Assembly (NCBI RefSeq): GCF_036785885.1
Contig: NC_092323.1
Span: 18,980,501-19,044,500, forward strand
Source of the DNA: Coffea arabica
Lineage: Eukaryota; Streptophyta; Magnoliopsida; Gentianales; Rubiaceae
Length of the DNA stretch: 64,000 nt
Direction of reading: 5' to 3'
Both the position numbers and the translations under genes were made by a program. The notes under the pieces are model-generated. The model was given only the letters and a program-made list of their open reading frames with translations. It ran no database searches and was not told the DNA's origin. Positions 9,455 to 23,500 of the stretch are shown one piece after another. How positions within the stretch are numbered: the first letter of the stretch is position 1; each line of letters opens with the position of its first letter.

Positions 9455-12400
9455 TTTGTCAATTTTTAATATTTTCTCAAGATTTTTCTATTTAATGAAT
9501 TATTTATTTTCTAACATTTTAATGTGCATTTTTCTCATTTTTGCAGGTTTGCTTGAAAAAAAAAGAGAGAAAAGAAAAGAAAAACAAACCAAACAAAAAA
9601 AAAAAAAAACACAACAAACAACAAAAAGAAAAAAAATCATCATAATCATTTTCTCTACCAAAACAACTATTAACCCATTCCACACTCAATTGCCATGCAC
9701 CTTTCTTTTCATTGGCAGAAGTCATCATTTCGGAAGATTGAGCACACAAGCTCCATTTTGGCTACAAGTATCTCTCGGCTCTCTTTGGCTGCCATAGGAG
9801 ACAAGCCACAACAAGAAAAGAAAACTCCCTGGGTTCTCCCTCTCGGCTCCCTCTCTTTTTTCCAGCAAACTCAACACACAATTCAGAAACAAGGAGGCAG
9901 CCGCCGGTTGGACAAAGAGCCTGGAGCTTCCTCGAAATTTTAGTCAAAGGACCACAACCTCATTGAGGTATTCTTTCCAGCTTTTCCTTTTTTTAATTAA
10001 TTAGATTAAATGCATGTTTGGCTACCTATTTGTCTCTTTCTTTCACTGATTTTGTTGCTATTGTGGTGTTGTTGAAGTTTTTTTGGGACAAGCCTGGATG
10101 AAATTAAGAAAAAAGAAACGATGCTGTGAATGCATGCCAAATGCTTGATAAAATGCCGAAATGGAAAAACGGATTAAAAAGCTGAATATTCTGCATGTTG
10201 TTGTCAAAACGGATGACCGTTAGCTAGCACCGGGCTTGGAAATGTGTGCTTATCTAATTTTTTTGGAGTTTTGAGCTTTAAAGACATTAGAATAATTTTC
10301 TTCATTTTTGGGGCTGTTTTGATTTAATGCATCCTTTTGTTGTTGTTTACTTGTCAAACTAAGATTATAGTTGTATTGTGGAAGTTATAAGGAGGGTTTT
10401 GGTATAATTTTTATGATTTTTGGTGAAGATTTGAGGGTTTTAAAAGAATAAAAACTGAACTGATTTCTTGGCATTTTGACCACTTTCGGCTCATTTTTTG
10501 TAAAAACTAACTCCGGAATTGGATTCTACGCGAAAAATCGAGTTGGGGTGTGTATTTTGATAATTTTTGTGATCGGAAAAAATTCGCCGGCGACCGGTGG
10601 TGGCGGCGCCGGCAGCCGCCATGTCAGCCATGGTTGGCGGTGGCGAGGAGCTTCAGCCGGCCAGGCAAGAAAAAGAAGAACCGGGATGGTTGAAGAAGAA
10701 GTGGAGGAAGAAGAAAGAAAGAAAAGAGAAGAAGAAAAAGAAAAAAAAGGAAAGAAAAAAAAGAAGGTGGGTTGGGCTAAAATTTTTAGTGGGCTTGTTT
10801 CTTAATTTCGGTTGGGCTAGAAGGTCAGACTCATGCTTCTTTTTTGGTTGGGCTTGAGGGATAAAAAGACGGGCTGGCCTGCTCGTTTCTTTTGGGTTTC
10901 GGTTGGACTTAGGTAGTATCCGGCCCAAAATAATAAAAATAACGGCCCGATGGCCTTTCTTCTCCCAAATCAGAAACCGAATTTTGCACTTTGGCCCCTA
11001 ATCTTTGGAGTAGTTTTCACTGCGGCCCAGAACATTTTAAATTCCTTTCAACTCGGTCCTTAAATTAATTTCACTTTGGTCCCTGAATTTTATCTTTCAT
11101 TTAATTTTGACCCCTGAACTTTGAAAAATATAATTTTTGTCCCCCAAAAGTTTTCAATTTTTGCAATTCAGTCCTTGGCAAATTTTGGCTCTCTTTATTA
11201 TGATTGTTTATTTTCTTCAATAACTAATTATGTTACTTTTGAACATATTCAACCTGTAATTTTTAGATGTTTTAAATTTCTTTATGTTTGACATATTAGC
11301 GTGAGCTTAGTACTTTTATTATTATTGGTTTTTTCAATTAAATTGGTGCCATGACTCTTTTGTTCATTGTGAGTATAAATAGGACAATTTGACTCCATTT
11401 AGTTACCACTTCAAACGGGAGGTACCCCTATTTTTATTATTTCAATATCAATTACGTGCTCTTATGTGCTCTTATGTGCTCTTATGTGTTCCTATGTGTT
11501 TATATTTTTATATGCTTTATTTATTTGATTTAAATATTCATTCAAATTTTCTTATATATGTTAGTTAGTTTTTTATAATGATTCGAGAGGTATTTAAATA
11601 CCTCAAAAATGTAATAGATAGGATAATTAGATTTGTTTTATTATATTTTTCCCTTCTAGATTGTAGTTAGGCGCTCCCCGATGTAATAGATAGGTTGCGT
11701 GTTTATGTGGTTTATGTGTTATGTGTTTTATCCGCTTTTCTTAGGATTTTGGCATCTAGATATTATGTTTACGTGTTATGTGCTACGTGCTCTTATGTGT
11801 TTATTTGTTTTAATTTATGTTTTATTTGTTTCACTATGAATTGTTAATGCATGACGTCACCACACTAGTCCAACGCTAGTTGTGGTTTCTCCCTCCGCTT
11901 ACTTGCTAGTCCAACGCTAGTAAGGACTTTTAGAAATGGGCCAGTCCAATGCTAGACCCTTTAGGTCATCTTGCGCTAGATTCATCTTTGTATGCTATTC
12001 ACTACATTTTCATGCATATTTTCATTTTTAGGATCTTTTCTCATTTGCATGATATTCCCTATTATATTATCCCCTACCCGCTATAGGTGCTAATCATGTC
12101 ATTTAGAATTGCATCTCATTTAAGCTAGTTCATTTGCTTGTTCATGTTAGGATAATTATTTTTTCAAACATGGGAAATGGGTGATTATAACTTTCTAGTT
12201 TAAGTACCCTATTAATCCATGTATAAGAAAATTATGTCACGAGTTTTGCCTCCCGTACCCTTTATGTTGCATTCTCCTTTTCTTTGATCACTTATATATA
12301 TGTATATAATTTAATTTCTTTTCTTTTATTTTAATTTCATCATTTGCATATTCGTGACACTTTCAAGGAATCATTTTGGCCTTCGCAATTAATGCGATTG

Positions 12401-12881
12401 GTTCAATTAAACCCCTTGAATGAACATTTTGTCCCTTTCGATATATTTAGATTTGCATCCATATAGGAAACATCCAAATATGATAAAATTAAGGGTTAGA
12501 TTAGGAAAATTTTGACTAAACCTCGCAACTAACTTAGACTAGGTTGAAAGGGTGCCTTAGGTTTGAGTCAATTGAACCTTTGCCTTCCCTTTCTTCAACC
12601 GTGACTCCCGAACCCATTTTCTCTTGTTTTCAAAGACCTGGAGTTGTCAAAAAGGGTTTTATTTTATTTTACTTTATTTTTGGGTGACTTGGTACACCAA
12701 AACTCCATACCAAGTGGCGACTCCTATTTTTTTCTTAAAAATCCTTTTAGACTAAATTTTGGACCCAAATTGTCGCATACTTTTAAGTCCCATTCTAGGT
12801 CCTTTTTCATTTATTATTAATAAATCACATCTTTTTATAAAACACTTTCTTTTTCCATCTTGTAAAAAATGGGGCGCGACA
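9440..12881 (+). repeat. LTR 2 (complete, 3442 bp)
   Basis: It runs from TGTAGACACCAAATTTTTG to GGGGCGCGACA, between a polypurine tract and a primer site. It acts as 3' LTR of the first element and 5' LTR of the second. U3 holds an A-rich block (9555-9640) and an unusually GC-rich patch (about 10565-10690) followed by a purine-rich stretch. The TATA box is at 11374-11381. Compared with LTR 3 I count six substitutions by eye, at 9733, 10542, 10745, 10807, 12532 and 12742, which is about 0.17 percent. Confidence 0.95.
11374..11381 (+). promoter_or_regulatory. LTR 2 TATA box
   Basis: TATAAATA, identical to the copies in LTR 1 and LTR 3. It would drive the second element. Confidence 0.55.
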
Positions 12882-12883
12882 AC

Positions 12884-12902
12884 TTGGCGACTCCACTGGG
12901 GA
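12884..12902 (+). other. Primer binding site, element copy 2
   Basis: The same 19 bases as at 1789-1807, two bases after the end of LTR 2. Confidence 0.75.
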
Positions 12903-14209
12903 TGTTAGAGAGTCCAAGCACTTGGCTTAGTCGTCTTTTCTCTTTTTAACCCTTATATTTATCATATTTGGATGTTTTAGGTTGTTTTTTTTTCTTTTTT
13001 AGGATATTTTGCATTTCACACTCGTAATCGTTCCTTGTCTTACGTGTATGTGATGAATGGCTTATTTATTTATTTATTCGTATCGCGCTTTGCATTTGGG
13101 TGGGGGAAAATATCACCGTAGAGCCTCCACACGTGTTTTAATTATAATCTCTCCCCTCAAAAGGAAGCACTTCATACGTGCATGCATTATTTTTACCCTA
13201 TTTTTATTTTTCTCGTGGGCGCCATCCCACATCTCCTTGTAGGATTAGGATCGATTTCCTTAGGTAGGCGGATGGTGTGCTCTGCGCCCATAGCGATGCC
13301 TAAGGGATCACTCAAGCCACCGACCGAAGGTTTTGGGATTGATGACCCTTAACTTTTTGGTCTGAAGGTTTGGGAGCCTGAAACCTTATCGAGTCTAGAT
13401 GCATTAGTAAGCCAAACCTCATGCATCCATATTAGAAATTACCTAGGATAGAGTCAACCTATCCAATTAGGAGCACTAAGCACGAGGGGAGGGATTTCAC
13501 CCCTCTTTCTTTGCTTTATTTACTTTTCATTCTTGTATCATTTATTGTCACAACGTGTTATATGTTGAACTAACATCTCCTTGTTTTCCCTTTTTCTGCA
13601 TACACAAACTTTAGAAATAAGAGTCCTAACATGGTACTCGCTTAAGATAAGACCGCCTCTTATATCAAGCATGTTTAAATTTTAGTCAATTGCATATGCA
13701 TATATACTGCACATCATTTTAGGCTTACCCCGGCATTTAAAGGGGGCACTTTTAGGTCACATTTCAATTATTTCATTGTATATTTAATATGCTTTAATAA
13801 ATTGTCATCATGCATTAACCATAGAGGGAATGCCGCATAGGGAATCCTACGTTAGGCATAAACCGCCTTGTGTCTCGGATATATAATCCAATGAGACTTG
13901 CACGTTTATATTTTTGTACTATCCAAAGGGGTAGTGCACAAGGTAAGGTAGGATTCGATCCCTTCCGTGTGACAGCATTGAAAATGATGGAACAGTTTTT
14001 ACGCATTAGAATATGAGCCTTTAATAATCACTTTTTGGTCATTTTATCAGAATTGGTAAAATTCCCTTGCGTAAAGGACATTAAGTTGAAGAAATTCACA
14101 AATTCCTCATTGTTGAGATGATAAGTATGTTAAGGCCAAATCTTGATTTCCGAAGGCTCATAGACTAATGAATCACAATGAATTTTTTTGAAACTACCAA
14201 TGGGCAGAC

Positions 14210-14655
14210 AATTCCATCGATTTTGATAAATCATCAATTTCATTCATTCCATTTTTACATCTAAGATGATTGAATCGATTTTTTTTTATAGATCATTCGA
14301 TCCTTACAATTTTGCTCATTTTTAATTTCATTTTGGATAAATCATCAATTTCATTCTGTTCATTTGGTCAGTGATCCAGTCGATTTTTGAATAAATTGTC
14401 AATTTTATCCAATCCATTTGACCAATTTATTCATTTTTAGGACAATACAATCAATTTTGAATTAATCATCAATTTCATTCAATTCATTATTCATTTAATC
14501 AATTTTATTTATTTATTTATTTATTTTGAATAAATTCTCAATTTCATCCAATCCATTGGATCGGTTTTATTCACTTTCAGGATAATCCAGTCAATTTTTG
14601 AACTAACTATCAATTTCATTCAATTCATTTAACCCCTTTATTCTCTTTTAAAGTT
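14210..14655 (+). repeat. Degenerate tandem repeat in the leader, copy 2
   Basis: Counterpart of 3115-3560, with the same units and the same (TTTA)n expansion. Confidence 0.7.
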
Positions 14656-17600
14656 TCGATCTATGGTTCACTGAAGAAACTAGTCGAGACATTTCAATCC
14701 TCAAAAAAATAATAATAATAAGTTTTTCACACTAAATTGATTTTGATATCATTTTATGTGTCAATCAAAGCAATCAATCCATTCGGACTTTGTCCTCATT
14801 TTGTTAGGACAAAATTGTCTTTTGTCACTACAATTATCTTTTTTTTTCAAAATTTGTCTTTTAATTGAATCTCAATAAGTCAATCGGATCCGTCAGGTAT
14901 TGTATGGTGCCTATCCCAGAGGATTGCATTTTTCATGCTAGGCCAACCCTTGGCATAAAAGGGCTCCCCCATAGGACATGCATACCGATTTTACAGTTTT
15001 GCTTACTAATTCTTGGTATTTTTCTTTTCTTTTTCCCCCTCCCCTGCATTTATAAAAGTTGTTTCAACAGGGTAAAACTATTTTTCCTATATCTGATAAT
15101 ATTTTTGGTCTGATAAATTTTGAAAATTACAAGTGTTACTTGATTTTTGGACAGATCCTACAATGTAAAAAAAAAAAAAAAATGAATGATGATGAAAAAA
15201 ATGAATGAAAAATCCATTTGAAAACGCTAGTGTAAAGTATCTCAAAAATCTTTTGATTCATTGTTTCTAATATATTTTGTCTCAAAAGATAGAAAGAGAA
15301 AGTGTGTATATATTTGAAAATGTATTCTTTAGAGATTTTTATTTGCTCACATGTATTATATTTGACAAAAAAAAAATAAAAAAATAAAAAATCAAACATT
15401 TGAATAATAAAGTTTTTATTTAGACAATTATTGTTTTGTATATATTCATTCTTTATTTGCTCATTGAGAGATTTCATGATAGATTTTAAGGAATAAGGCT
15501 AAATTGAAATTTTTCGACCTCTTGTTCGAAATTCATGAGTGCATGTCAAATTCCCAAAATTCTTTGCATACACTAGATTTGTGGCCTAAACTATTCAATG
15601 AGGATAGTCGAAAATAAAAGGGGTCATTCAAATTTGATAGCTTGTCATAAAAGATCAACCCCAACACTTTTCATTTTCATTTTTTGTCCACTTTTATTGA
15701 ACCTCCAAGATCAGTCGCATTGGCTGACTAGCTTCAAAGTGAGATAATTTTTTCCGTGAAAATGTCCGGTGTGTCTAACCAGATTCAATCCACATCTAAG
15801 TGAAAGCAAAAATGCACATTACTTCTTATTTTGTTTTGAAAATTTGGAATGATACTTTAGACTTTCGTCTCTCTATCTATACATATTCTATCATTTATTT
15901 CCCCATTTGAGACTACAAAAAATAGAGTTTCGTTTCAAATAAAAGCCTCAATGATCATGACCCTCCACGGAAAAATTTTCGAATGTCAAATGGAAATGGG
16001 TTTTTCCAACGGGTTATTCTTTACTTTGGTTGTCATGAGAAATAAGAATGATGCTTTGGCCATCGTTTTCTACCATCTAAACACTTTTATCCTTTGCATC
16101 CTCATTTGAGCCTAAATTGGTGGTTCGTTTCAAAAGCACTTATGATTGCACCCCCACACAGGGGAAGGAGATTTCAAAAAGAAAAAAAAAAGAGAAGAGG
16201 AAGAAGGGAGAAAATGCTACAAGTTGGGGGAATTTGACTCTAACATTGATATTTGGTCTTCAATATAAAAAAAGAAAGAGGGGCCATCTACACTCCAAAT
16301 TAGGGAGTTTTCAATTTTATCATTGACATTGGGATATCAGTATTGGTAAAAAAACAAAATTAATTAAAAAAGAAAAGAAAAAGAGAGAAAAGAAAAATGT
16401 GAAAAAATGAAAAATGATGAAAGTGAAAAAAAAAAAGAAAAATGCGAAAACATCCAATGTTGAATTCCCTCTAGTGATTGATAAAAAAAAAAAAAAGAAA
16501 AAAAAAGAGTCAAAATAGGGTCCCGGATTTTAAATCCAAAACTGGGGCAAATTTTGGGAAGAAGTGCGATCTTAAGTACATTGTCCTTGAAAATTTTATT
16601 TTTTTTAGCTATCGTTGTCAAGCCACATTACAAGCTCATAAAGTCCATTGTTGACTTATTTTTCATGACAATTTGAAGTGAAAATATTGTCTCTAAGGAA
16701 TCTACCAATCACTCATGATCATAAGACCATAACCTGTTTTCATATGTTTAGCTATCGTTTCTACCCATATATTACAAGCCTATACAGCTTATATGTTGAC
16801 TGAGTTTTCTCAAAAAAAATAAGAGTGATAAGCTATTTGCTTTTACCAAGATGTGATATTGAATGTGTTGGATACAATTTGAAAAAAAAAAAAAAACAAA
16901 ACAAAAAACAAAAAAAAGAGAGAGAGAGAGAGAGACAGATCCTGACATACCATTCCCCTGAGCCATCTCAAAATCCTGAATAATATCCATTTGATTAGTC
17001 CTAAAAGATGAGCTTATAAGAAAAGTGATCCTTTTCCCTCAACACCAATCCCAAAACAAGGAAGAGATCTTTTTCAATTTGGTCTTATTTTGAGGGATTT
17101 ATCATGGAATCTTCTACATGAGTTTGGATATGATATTTAAATTCTTCATTTGAAAAATGTAGTTTCTATTCACATTGTATGTGATTATTTTGCAACTAAA
17201 ATAACCCTAAATCTGGGGCAAATTTTTTGTAATATATTGTGAGATTTCACCAAATAAGTTCAAATTGAGGCAAAAATTTTATAATACATTTGTAGGGTAT
17301 GTCCAAGACCAAGTATATATTTTTTAAAAAATCTTGATAAGTCAATACTTTGCATGAATCTTAATTGTTACATCATTGCTAAAAAAAAAAACAAAAAACA
17401 AAAAACAAAAAAAGAATAAAAAAAAATTGAAAATTTCAATTGCTTTGAAAAATTCCCCTTATGCAGGTGTTTATGGTTGAGATCAATGAAAAAGTGCAAT
17501 TCAAAACTTGCAAATTTGGAGATTAATCACGAATAAAAATGGAGCAATAATGCTACATTGCAAAGTGGAGGATCGGCTATTTGCTCAAAAGGAATACATA

Positions 17601-17864
17601 CTTCAGCAGCCATCTTGAAAAAAAAAAAAAAAAAAAGAAGAGAATAATAAAAAGAGAGGAAAAAATGAAAAAAAAAAAGAAAAGAAAAGAAAGGGGGAAT
17701 GAAAAAAAAAGAAGAGAATAATAAAAAGGAGGAAAAAAATGAAAAAAAGAGAGAGAAAAGAAAAAAAAAAGGATTGAAAAAAAAGAAAAAGAAAAAGAGA
17801 GTTTTTCCTTCAATTTTGCAAATTTTGCAATTGAACTTTGGGAGCATTTCATTGGAGATTACAT

Positions 17865-18285
17865 TTCTAAGTTGGGGCAACACCTTGCCCTCTTATGCTT
17901 CGAAATGGAAGTGGTAATACATGCCAAAACCGAGATCCCGTCCTTGCACATTTTGACAAAGGCTCAGGCAGAAGAAATCCAATGGATTAAGGAGCACTGA
18001 GTTGCTGTCTCTTATTGATGAAAAAGTGGATGAATGTTTGTCATGGACAATGCTATCATCAAAGGATGGTTCGTTGGCTATGACAAGAATGATAAATCTC
18101 GCTTATTTGAAATGAGGGATAAGGTTTTGAAGTAAATTCTTCCGATTTAAGAGGAGGTTAAAGAAAAGTTTGCTCCAACTTGGCAAGGGCCATTTATTGT
18201 TCAAAGAGTGCTATTCGGAGGAACGCCCATTCTCACAGAACTGGATGGACAGGTGAAAACCTGAAAGGGTGTCTTCAAAAGAAAA
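17865..18285 (+). pseudogene. Decayed integrase C-terminal fragment, copy 2
   Basis: Counterpart of the fragment at 6770-7190, with the same stops and frame change. It differs by a C to G change at 18226, inside the GPY/F-like piece, and another at 18267. Confidence 0.72.
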
Positions 18286-18797
18286 AAAAAAAGCAAAAAA
18301 AAAGAAAAAAAGAGAATGATGAAAAAGAAAAAAAAAAGAGAAGAAAATGAAAACAAAATAAAATAAAAAGGTGTGACCTTTGTGAAAATCCGAAAGGTTG
18401 AGGTCATCAAGGTGAGATTTTGGAGCACAAGAGAATCATGAACGAAAAGCGGGTTGCTGACACTTGAGATAGTTGCCATTCATTCAAATCTGATCATTAG
18501 AAAAGTTGATTCGTGGTACAAAGTGAGGTATGGCTGACTGATGCTAGAAAATTGAGAAGATTCAAAACAAGTTGCAGCACAACTCTTGAGGAGCAGTTTT
18601 GACATCGAAAGATCATGCTTGCATGGTCCTCAGGGCCAAAAGGAGCACAAGGAATCACATGGTATTGGTATTATATGATTACTTTTTCGGCCTCTCGAAG
18701 GCAAGAAAATGTGGCCCTTGCTAAACATGATTTATATTGACGCAAGTATCAAAAAGAGGGAGCTCCAATTTTGGAAATGCATTTCAAATCTGGTTTG

Positions 18798-18829
<32 letters not shown>

Positions 18830-18884
18830 ATGCCTTACACTGGGGCAAATTTTGAAAAATTGCAAGTTGAAAAGTTATTACAAG

Positions 18885-20170
18885 ACCGTTTTTTTTATTG
18901 TCGTTGGGCATGGGTTTTATCCCTCCAACCTCGGCAGGCTCGGGTTTTATCCCACTGACCGTTTTTTTTATTGTCGTTGGGCATGGGTTGTATCCCTCCA
19001 ACCTCGGCAGGCTCGGGTTTTATCCCACTGACCGTTTTTATTGTCGTTAGGGCATGAGTTTTATCCCTCCAACCTCGGCAGGCTCGGGTTTTATCCCACT
19101 GACCGTTTTTTTATTATCGTTGGGCATGGGTTGTATCCCTACAACCTCGGCAGGCTCGGGTTTTATCCCACTGACCGTTTTTATTGTCGTTGGGCATGGG
19201 TTGTATCCCTCCAACCTCGGCAGGCTCGGGTTTTATCCCACTGACCGTTTTTATTGTCGTTGGGCATGGGTTTTATCCCTCCAACCTCGGCAGGCTCGGG
19301 TTTTATCCCACTGACCGTTTTTATTGTAGTTGGGCATGGGTTTTATCCCTCCAACCTCGGCAGGCTCGGGTTTTATCCCACTGACCGTTTTTATTGTCGT
19401 TGGGCATGGGTTGTATCCCTCCAACCTCGGCAGGCTCGGGTTTTATCCCACTGACCGTTTTTATTGTCGTTGGACATGGGTTGTAAACCTACAACCTCGG
19501 CAGGCTCGGGTTTCATCCCACTGACCGTTTTTTTTTATTGTCGCTCGGCAGGCTCGGGTTTTATCCCACTGACCATTTTTTTTATTGTCGTTGGGCATGG
19601 GTTGTATCCCTCCAACCTCGGTAGGCTCGGGTTTTATCCCACTGACCGTTTTTATTATCGTTAGGGCATGGGTTTTATCCCTCCAAACTCGGCAGGCTCG
19701 GGTTTTATCCCACTGACCGTTTTTATTGTCGTTGGGCATGGGTTGTATCCCTCCAACCTCGGCAGGCTCGGGTTTCATCCCACTGACCGTTTTTTTTATT
19801 GTCGCTCGGCAGGCTCGGGTTTTATCCCACTGACCGTTTTTTTTATTGTCGTTCGGCAGGCTCGGGTTTTATCCCACTGACCGTTTTTATTGTCGTTGGG
19901 CATGGGTTTTATCCCTCCAACCTCGGCAGGATCGGGTTTTATCCCACTGACCGTTTTTTTTATTGTCGTTGGGCATGGGTTGTATCCCTCCAACCTCGGC
20001 AGGCTCGGGTTTTATCCCACTGACCGTTTTTATTTTAGTTGGGCATGGGTTTTATCCCTCCAACTTCGGCAGGCTCGGGTTTTATCCCACTGACCTTCTT
20101 TTATTTTCGTTGGGCATCGGTTTTATCCCACCAACCTCGGCAGGCTCGGGTCGCATCCCACTGACCGTTT
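18885..20170 (+). repeat. Minisatellite of about 70 bp, 19 units, copy 2
   Basis: This has the same unit order as 7790-9075, including the three short units. Only single-base differences separate the two arrays. The array has therefore neither expanded nor contracted since the 11-kb duplication. Confidence 0.92.
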
Positions 20171-20473
20171 CTCTTGATTATTTGGTTAATAATTGTGCTT
20201 TAACATTCATTTTGTATTTCCTATTTAGAAGTTCTGAGAGCTCAAACTTTTTCGACTTTGCAAAGACCGCAGTTTGTCAATGCACTTGTTTCATTATGGT
20301 TCACTTGCATTCGAACTACGTTTGACCTGATTCCCATGGTGGGATACGTAGGCAACTCTACATGGGTTCGGTCACATTTTCTGCAATGTTATTGCATCAT
20401 TTTGTCCAATAATTTCAGCCAAGTGTTGGCTTGTTTATTTTAGTTCAGGTACAGCTAGAAGTGACAGGTAAGC

Positions 20474-20549
20474 AATTTGGTGTCTACGTCTTTGTCTTGA
20501 GTTTCTTTGAAACTCTAGACAAAGAGGGGCAAGCTGTAGACACCAAATT
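20474..20549 (+). other. Polypurine tract stem-loop, copy 2
   Basis: Identical in arms and loop to 9379-9454. The LTR starts at 20535. Confidence 0.85.
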
Positions 20550-23500
20550 TTTGTCAATTTTTAATATTTTCTCAAGATTTTTCTATTTAATGAATTATTT
20601 ATTTTCTAACATTTTAATGTGCATTTTTCTCATTTTTGCAGGTTTGCTTGAAAAAAAAAGAGAGAAAAGAAAAGAAAAACAAACCAAACAAAAAAAAAAA
20701 AAAACACAACAAACAACAAAAAGAAAAAAAATCATCATAATCATTTTCTCTACCAAAACAACTATTAACCCATTCCACACTCAATTGCCATGCACCTTTC
20801 TTTTCATTGGCAGAAGTCATCATTTCGAAAGATTGAGCACACAAGCTCCATTTTGGCTACAAGTATCTCTCGGCTCTCTTTGGCTGCCATAGGAGACAAG
20901 CCACAACAAGAAAAGAAAACTCCCTGGGTTCTCCCTCTCGGCTCCCTCTCTTTTTTCCAGCAAACTCAACACACAATTCAGAAACAAGGAGGCAGCCGCC
21001 GGTTGGACAAAGAGCCTGGAGCTTCCTCGAAATTTTAGTCAAAGGACCACAACCTCATTGAGGTATTCTTTCCAGCTTTTCCTTTTTTTAATTAATTAGA
21101 TTAAATGCATGTTTGGCTACCTATTTGTCTCTTTCTTTCACTGATTTTGTTGCTATTGTGGTGTTGTTGAAGTTTTTTTGGGACAAGCCTGGATGAAATT
21201 AAGAAAAAAGAAACGATGCTGTGAATGCATGCCAAATGCTTGATAAAATGCCGAAATGGAAAAACGGATTAAAAAGCTGAATATTCTGCATGTTGTTGTC
21301 AAAACGGATGACCGTTAGCTAGCACCGGGCTTGGAAATGTGTGCTTATCTAATTTTTTTGGAGTTTTGAGCTTTAAAGACATTAGAATAATTTTCTTCAT
21401 TTTTGGGGCTGTTTTGATTTAATGCATCCTTTTGTTGTTGTTTACTTGTCAAACTAAGATTATAGTTGTATTGTGGAAGTTATAAGGAGGGTTTTGGTAT
21501 AATTTTTATGATTTTTGGTGAAGATTTGAGGGTTTTAAAAGAATAAAAACTGAACTGATTTCTTGGCATTTTGACCACTTTCGGCTCATTTTTTGTAAAA
21601 ACTAACTCCGGAATTGGATTCTACGCGAAAAATCGAATTGGGGTGTGTATTTTGATAATTTTTGTGATCGGAAAAAATTCGCCGGCGACCGGTGGTGGCG
21701 GCGCCGGCAGCCGCCATGTCAGCCATGGTTGGCGGTGGCGAGGAGCTTCAGCCGGCCAGGCAAGAAAAAGAAGAACCGGGATGGTTGAAGAAGAAGTGGA
21801 GGAAGAAGAAAGAAAGAAAAGAGAAGAAGAAAAAGAAAAGAAAGGAAAGAAAAAAAAGAAGGTGGGTTGGGCTAAAATTTTTAGTGGGCTTGTTTCTTAA
21901 TATCGGTTGGGCTAGAAGGTCAGACTCATGCTTCTTTTTTGGTTGGGCTTGAGGGATAAAAAGACGGGCTGGCCTGCTCGTTTCTTTTGGGTTTCGGTTG
22001 GACTTAGGTAGTATCCGGCCCAAAATAATAAAAATAACGGCCCGATGGCCTTTCTTCTCCCAAATCAGAAACCGAATTTTGCACTTTGGCCCCTAATCTT
22101 TGGAGTAGTTTTCACTGCGGCCCAGAACATTTTAAATTCCTTTCAACTCGGTCCTTAAATTAATTTCACTTTGGTCCCTGAATTTTATCTTTCATTTAAT
22201 TTTGACCCCTGAACTTTGAAAAATATAATTTTTGTCCCCCAAAAGTTTTCAATTTTTGCAATTCAGTCCTTGGCAAATTTTGGCTCTCTTTATTATGATT
22301 GTTTATTTTCTTCAATAACTAATTATGTTACTTTTGAACATATTCAACCTGTAATTTTTAGATGTTTTAAATTTCTTTATGTTTGACATATTAGCGTGAG
22401 CTTAGTACTTTTATTATTATTGGTTTTTTCAATTAAATTGGTGCCATGACTCTTTTGTTCATTGTGAGTATAAATAGGACAATTTGACTCCATTTAGTTA
22501 CCACTTCAAACGGGAGGTACCCCTATTTTTATTATTTCAATATCAATTACGTGCTCTTATGTGCTCTTATGTGCTCTTATGTGTTCCTATGTGTTTATAT
22601 TTTTATATGCTTTATTTATTTGATTTAAATATTCATTCAAATTTTCTTATATATGTTAGTTAGTTTTTTATAATGATTCGAGAGGTATTTAAATACCTCA
22701 AAAATGTAATAGATAGGATAATTAGATTTGTTTTATTATATTTTTCCCTTCTAGATTGTAGTTAGGCGCTCCCCGATGTAATAGATAGGTTGCGTGTTTA
22801 TGTGGTTTATGTGTTATGTGTTTTATCCGCTTTTCTTAGGATTTTGGCATCTAGATATTATGTTTACGTGTTATGTGCTACGTGCTCTTATGTGTTTATT
22901 TGTTTTAATTTATGTTTTATTTGTTTCACTATGAATTGTTAATGCATGACGTCACCACACTAGTCCAACGCTAGTTGTGGTTTCTCCCTCCGCTTACTTG
23001 CTAGTCCAACGCTAGTAAGGACTTTTAGAAATGGGCCAGTCCAATGCTAGACCCTTTAGGTCATCTTGCGCTAGATTCATCTTTGTATGCTATTCACTAC
23101 ATTTTCATGCATATTTTCATTTTTAGGATCTTTTCTCATTTGCATGATATTCCCTATTATATTATCCCCTACCCGCTATAGGTGCTAATCATGTCATTTA
23201 GAATTGCATCTCATTTAAGCTAGTTCATTTGCTTGTTCATGTTAGGATAATTATTTTTTCAAACATGGGAAATGGGTGATTATAACTTTCTAGTTTAAGT
23301 ACCCTATTAATCCATGTATAAGAAAATTATGTCACGAGTTTTGCCTCCCGTACCCTTTATGTTGCATTCTCCTTTTCTTTGATCACTTATATATATGTAT
23401 ATAATTTAATTTCTTTTCTTTTATTTTAATTTCATCATTTGCATATTCGTGACACTTTCAAGGAATCATTTTGGCCTTCGCAATTAATGCGATTGGTTCA

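Larger units (their letters stand above)
12882..20534 (+). mobile_element. Internal region, element copy 2 (7653 bp)
   Basis: This is nearly identical to the internal region at 1787-9439. Differences are scattered substitutions (for example 14994, 16645, 18226, 18267, 19060, 19473 and 20297) and one-base changes in A-runs that cancel out, which keeps the 11095-bp period. Both copies share the same coding decay, so the coding loss predates the duplication. Confidence 0.9.

Noticed and set aside
9336..9797. A 153-codon plus-strand frame, the longest in the element
   Set aside because: It crosses the polypurine tract and the LTR boundary and includes an A-rich tract; it has no gag or other family features.
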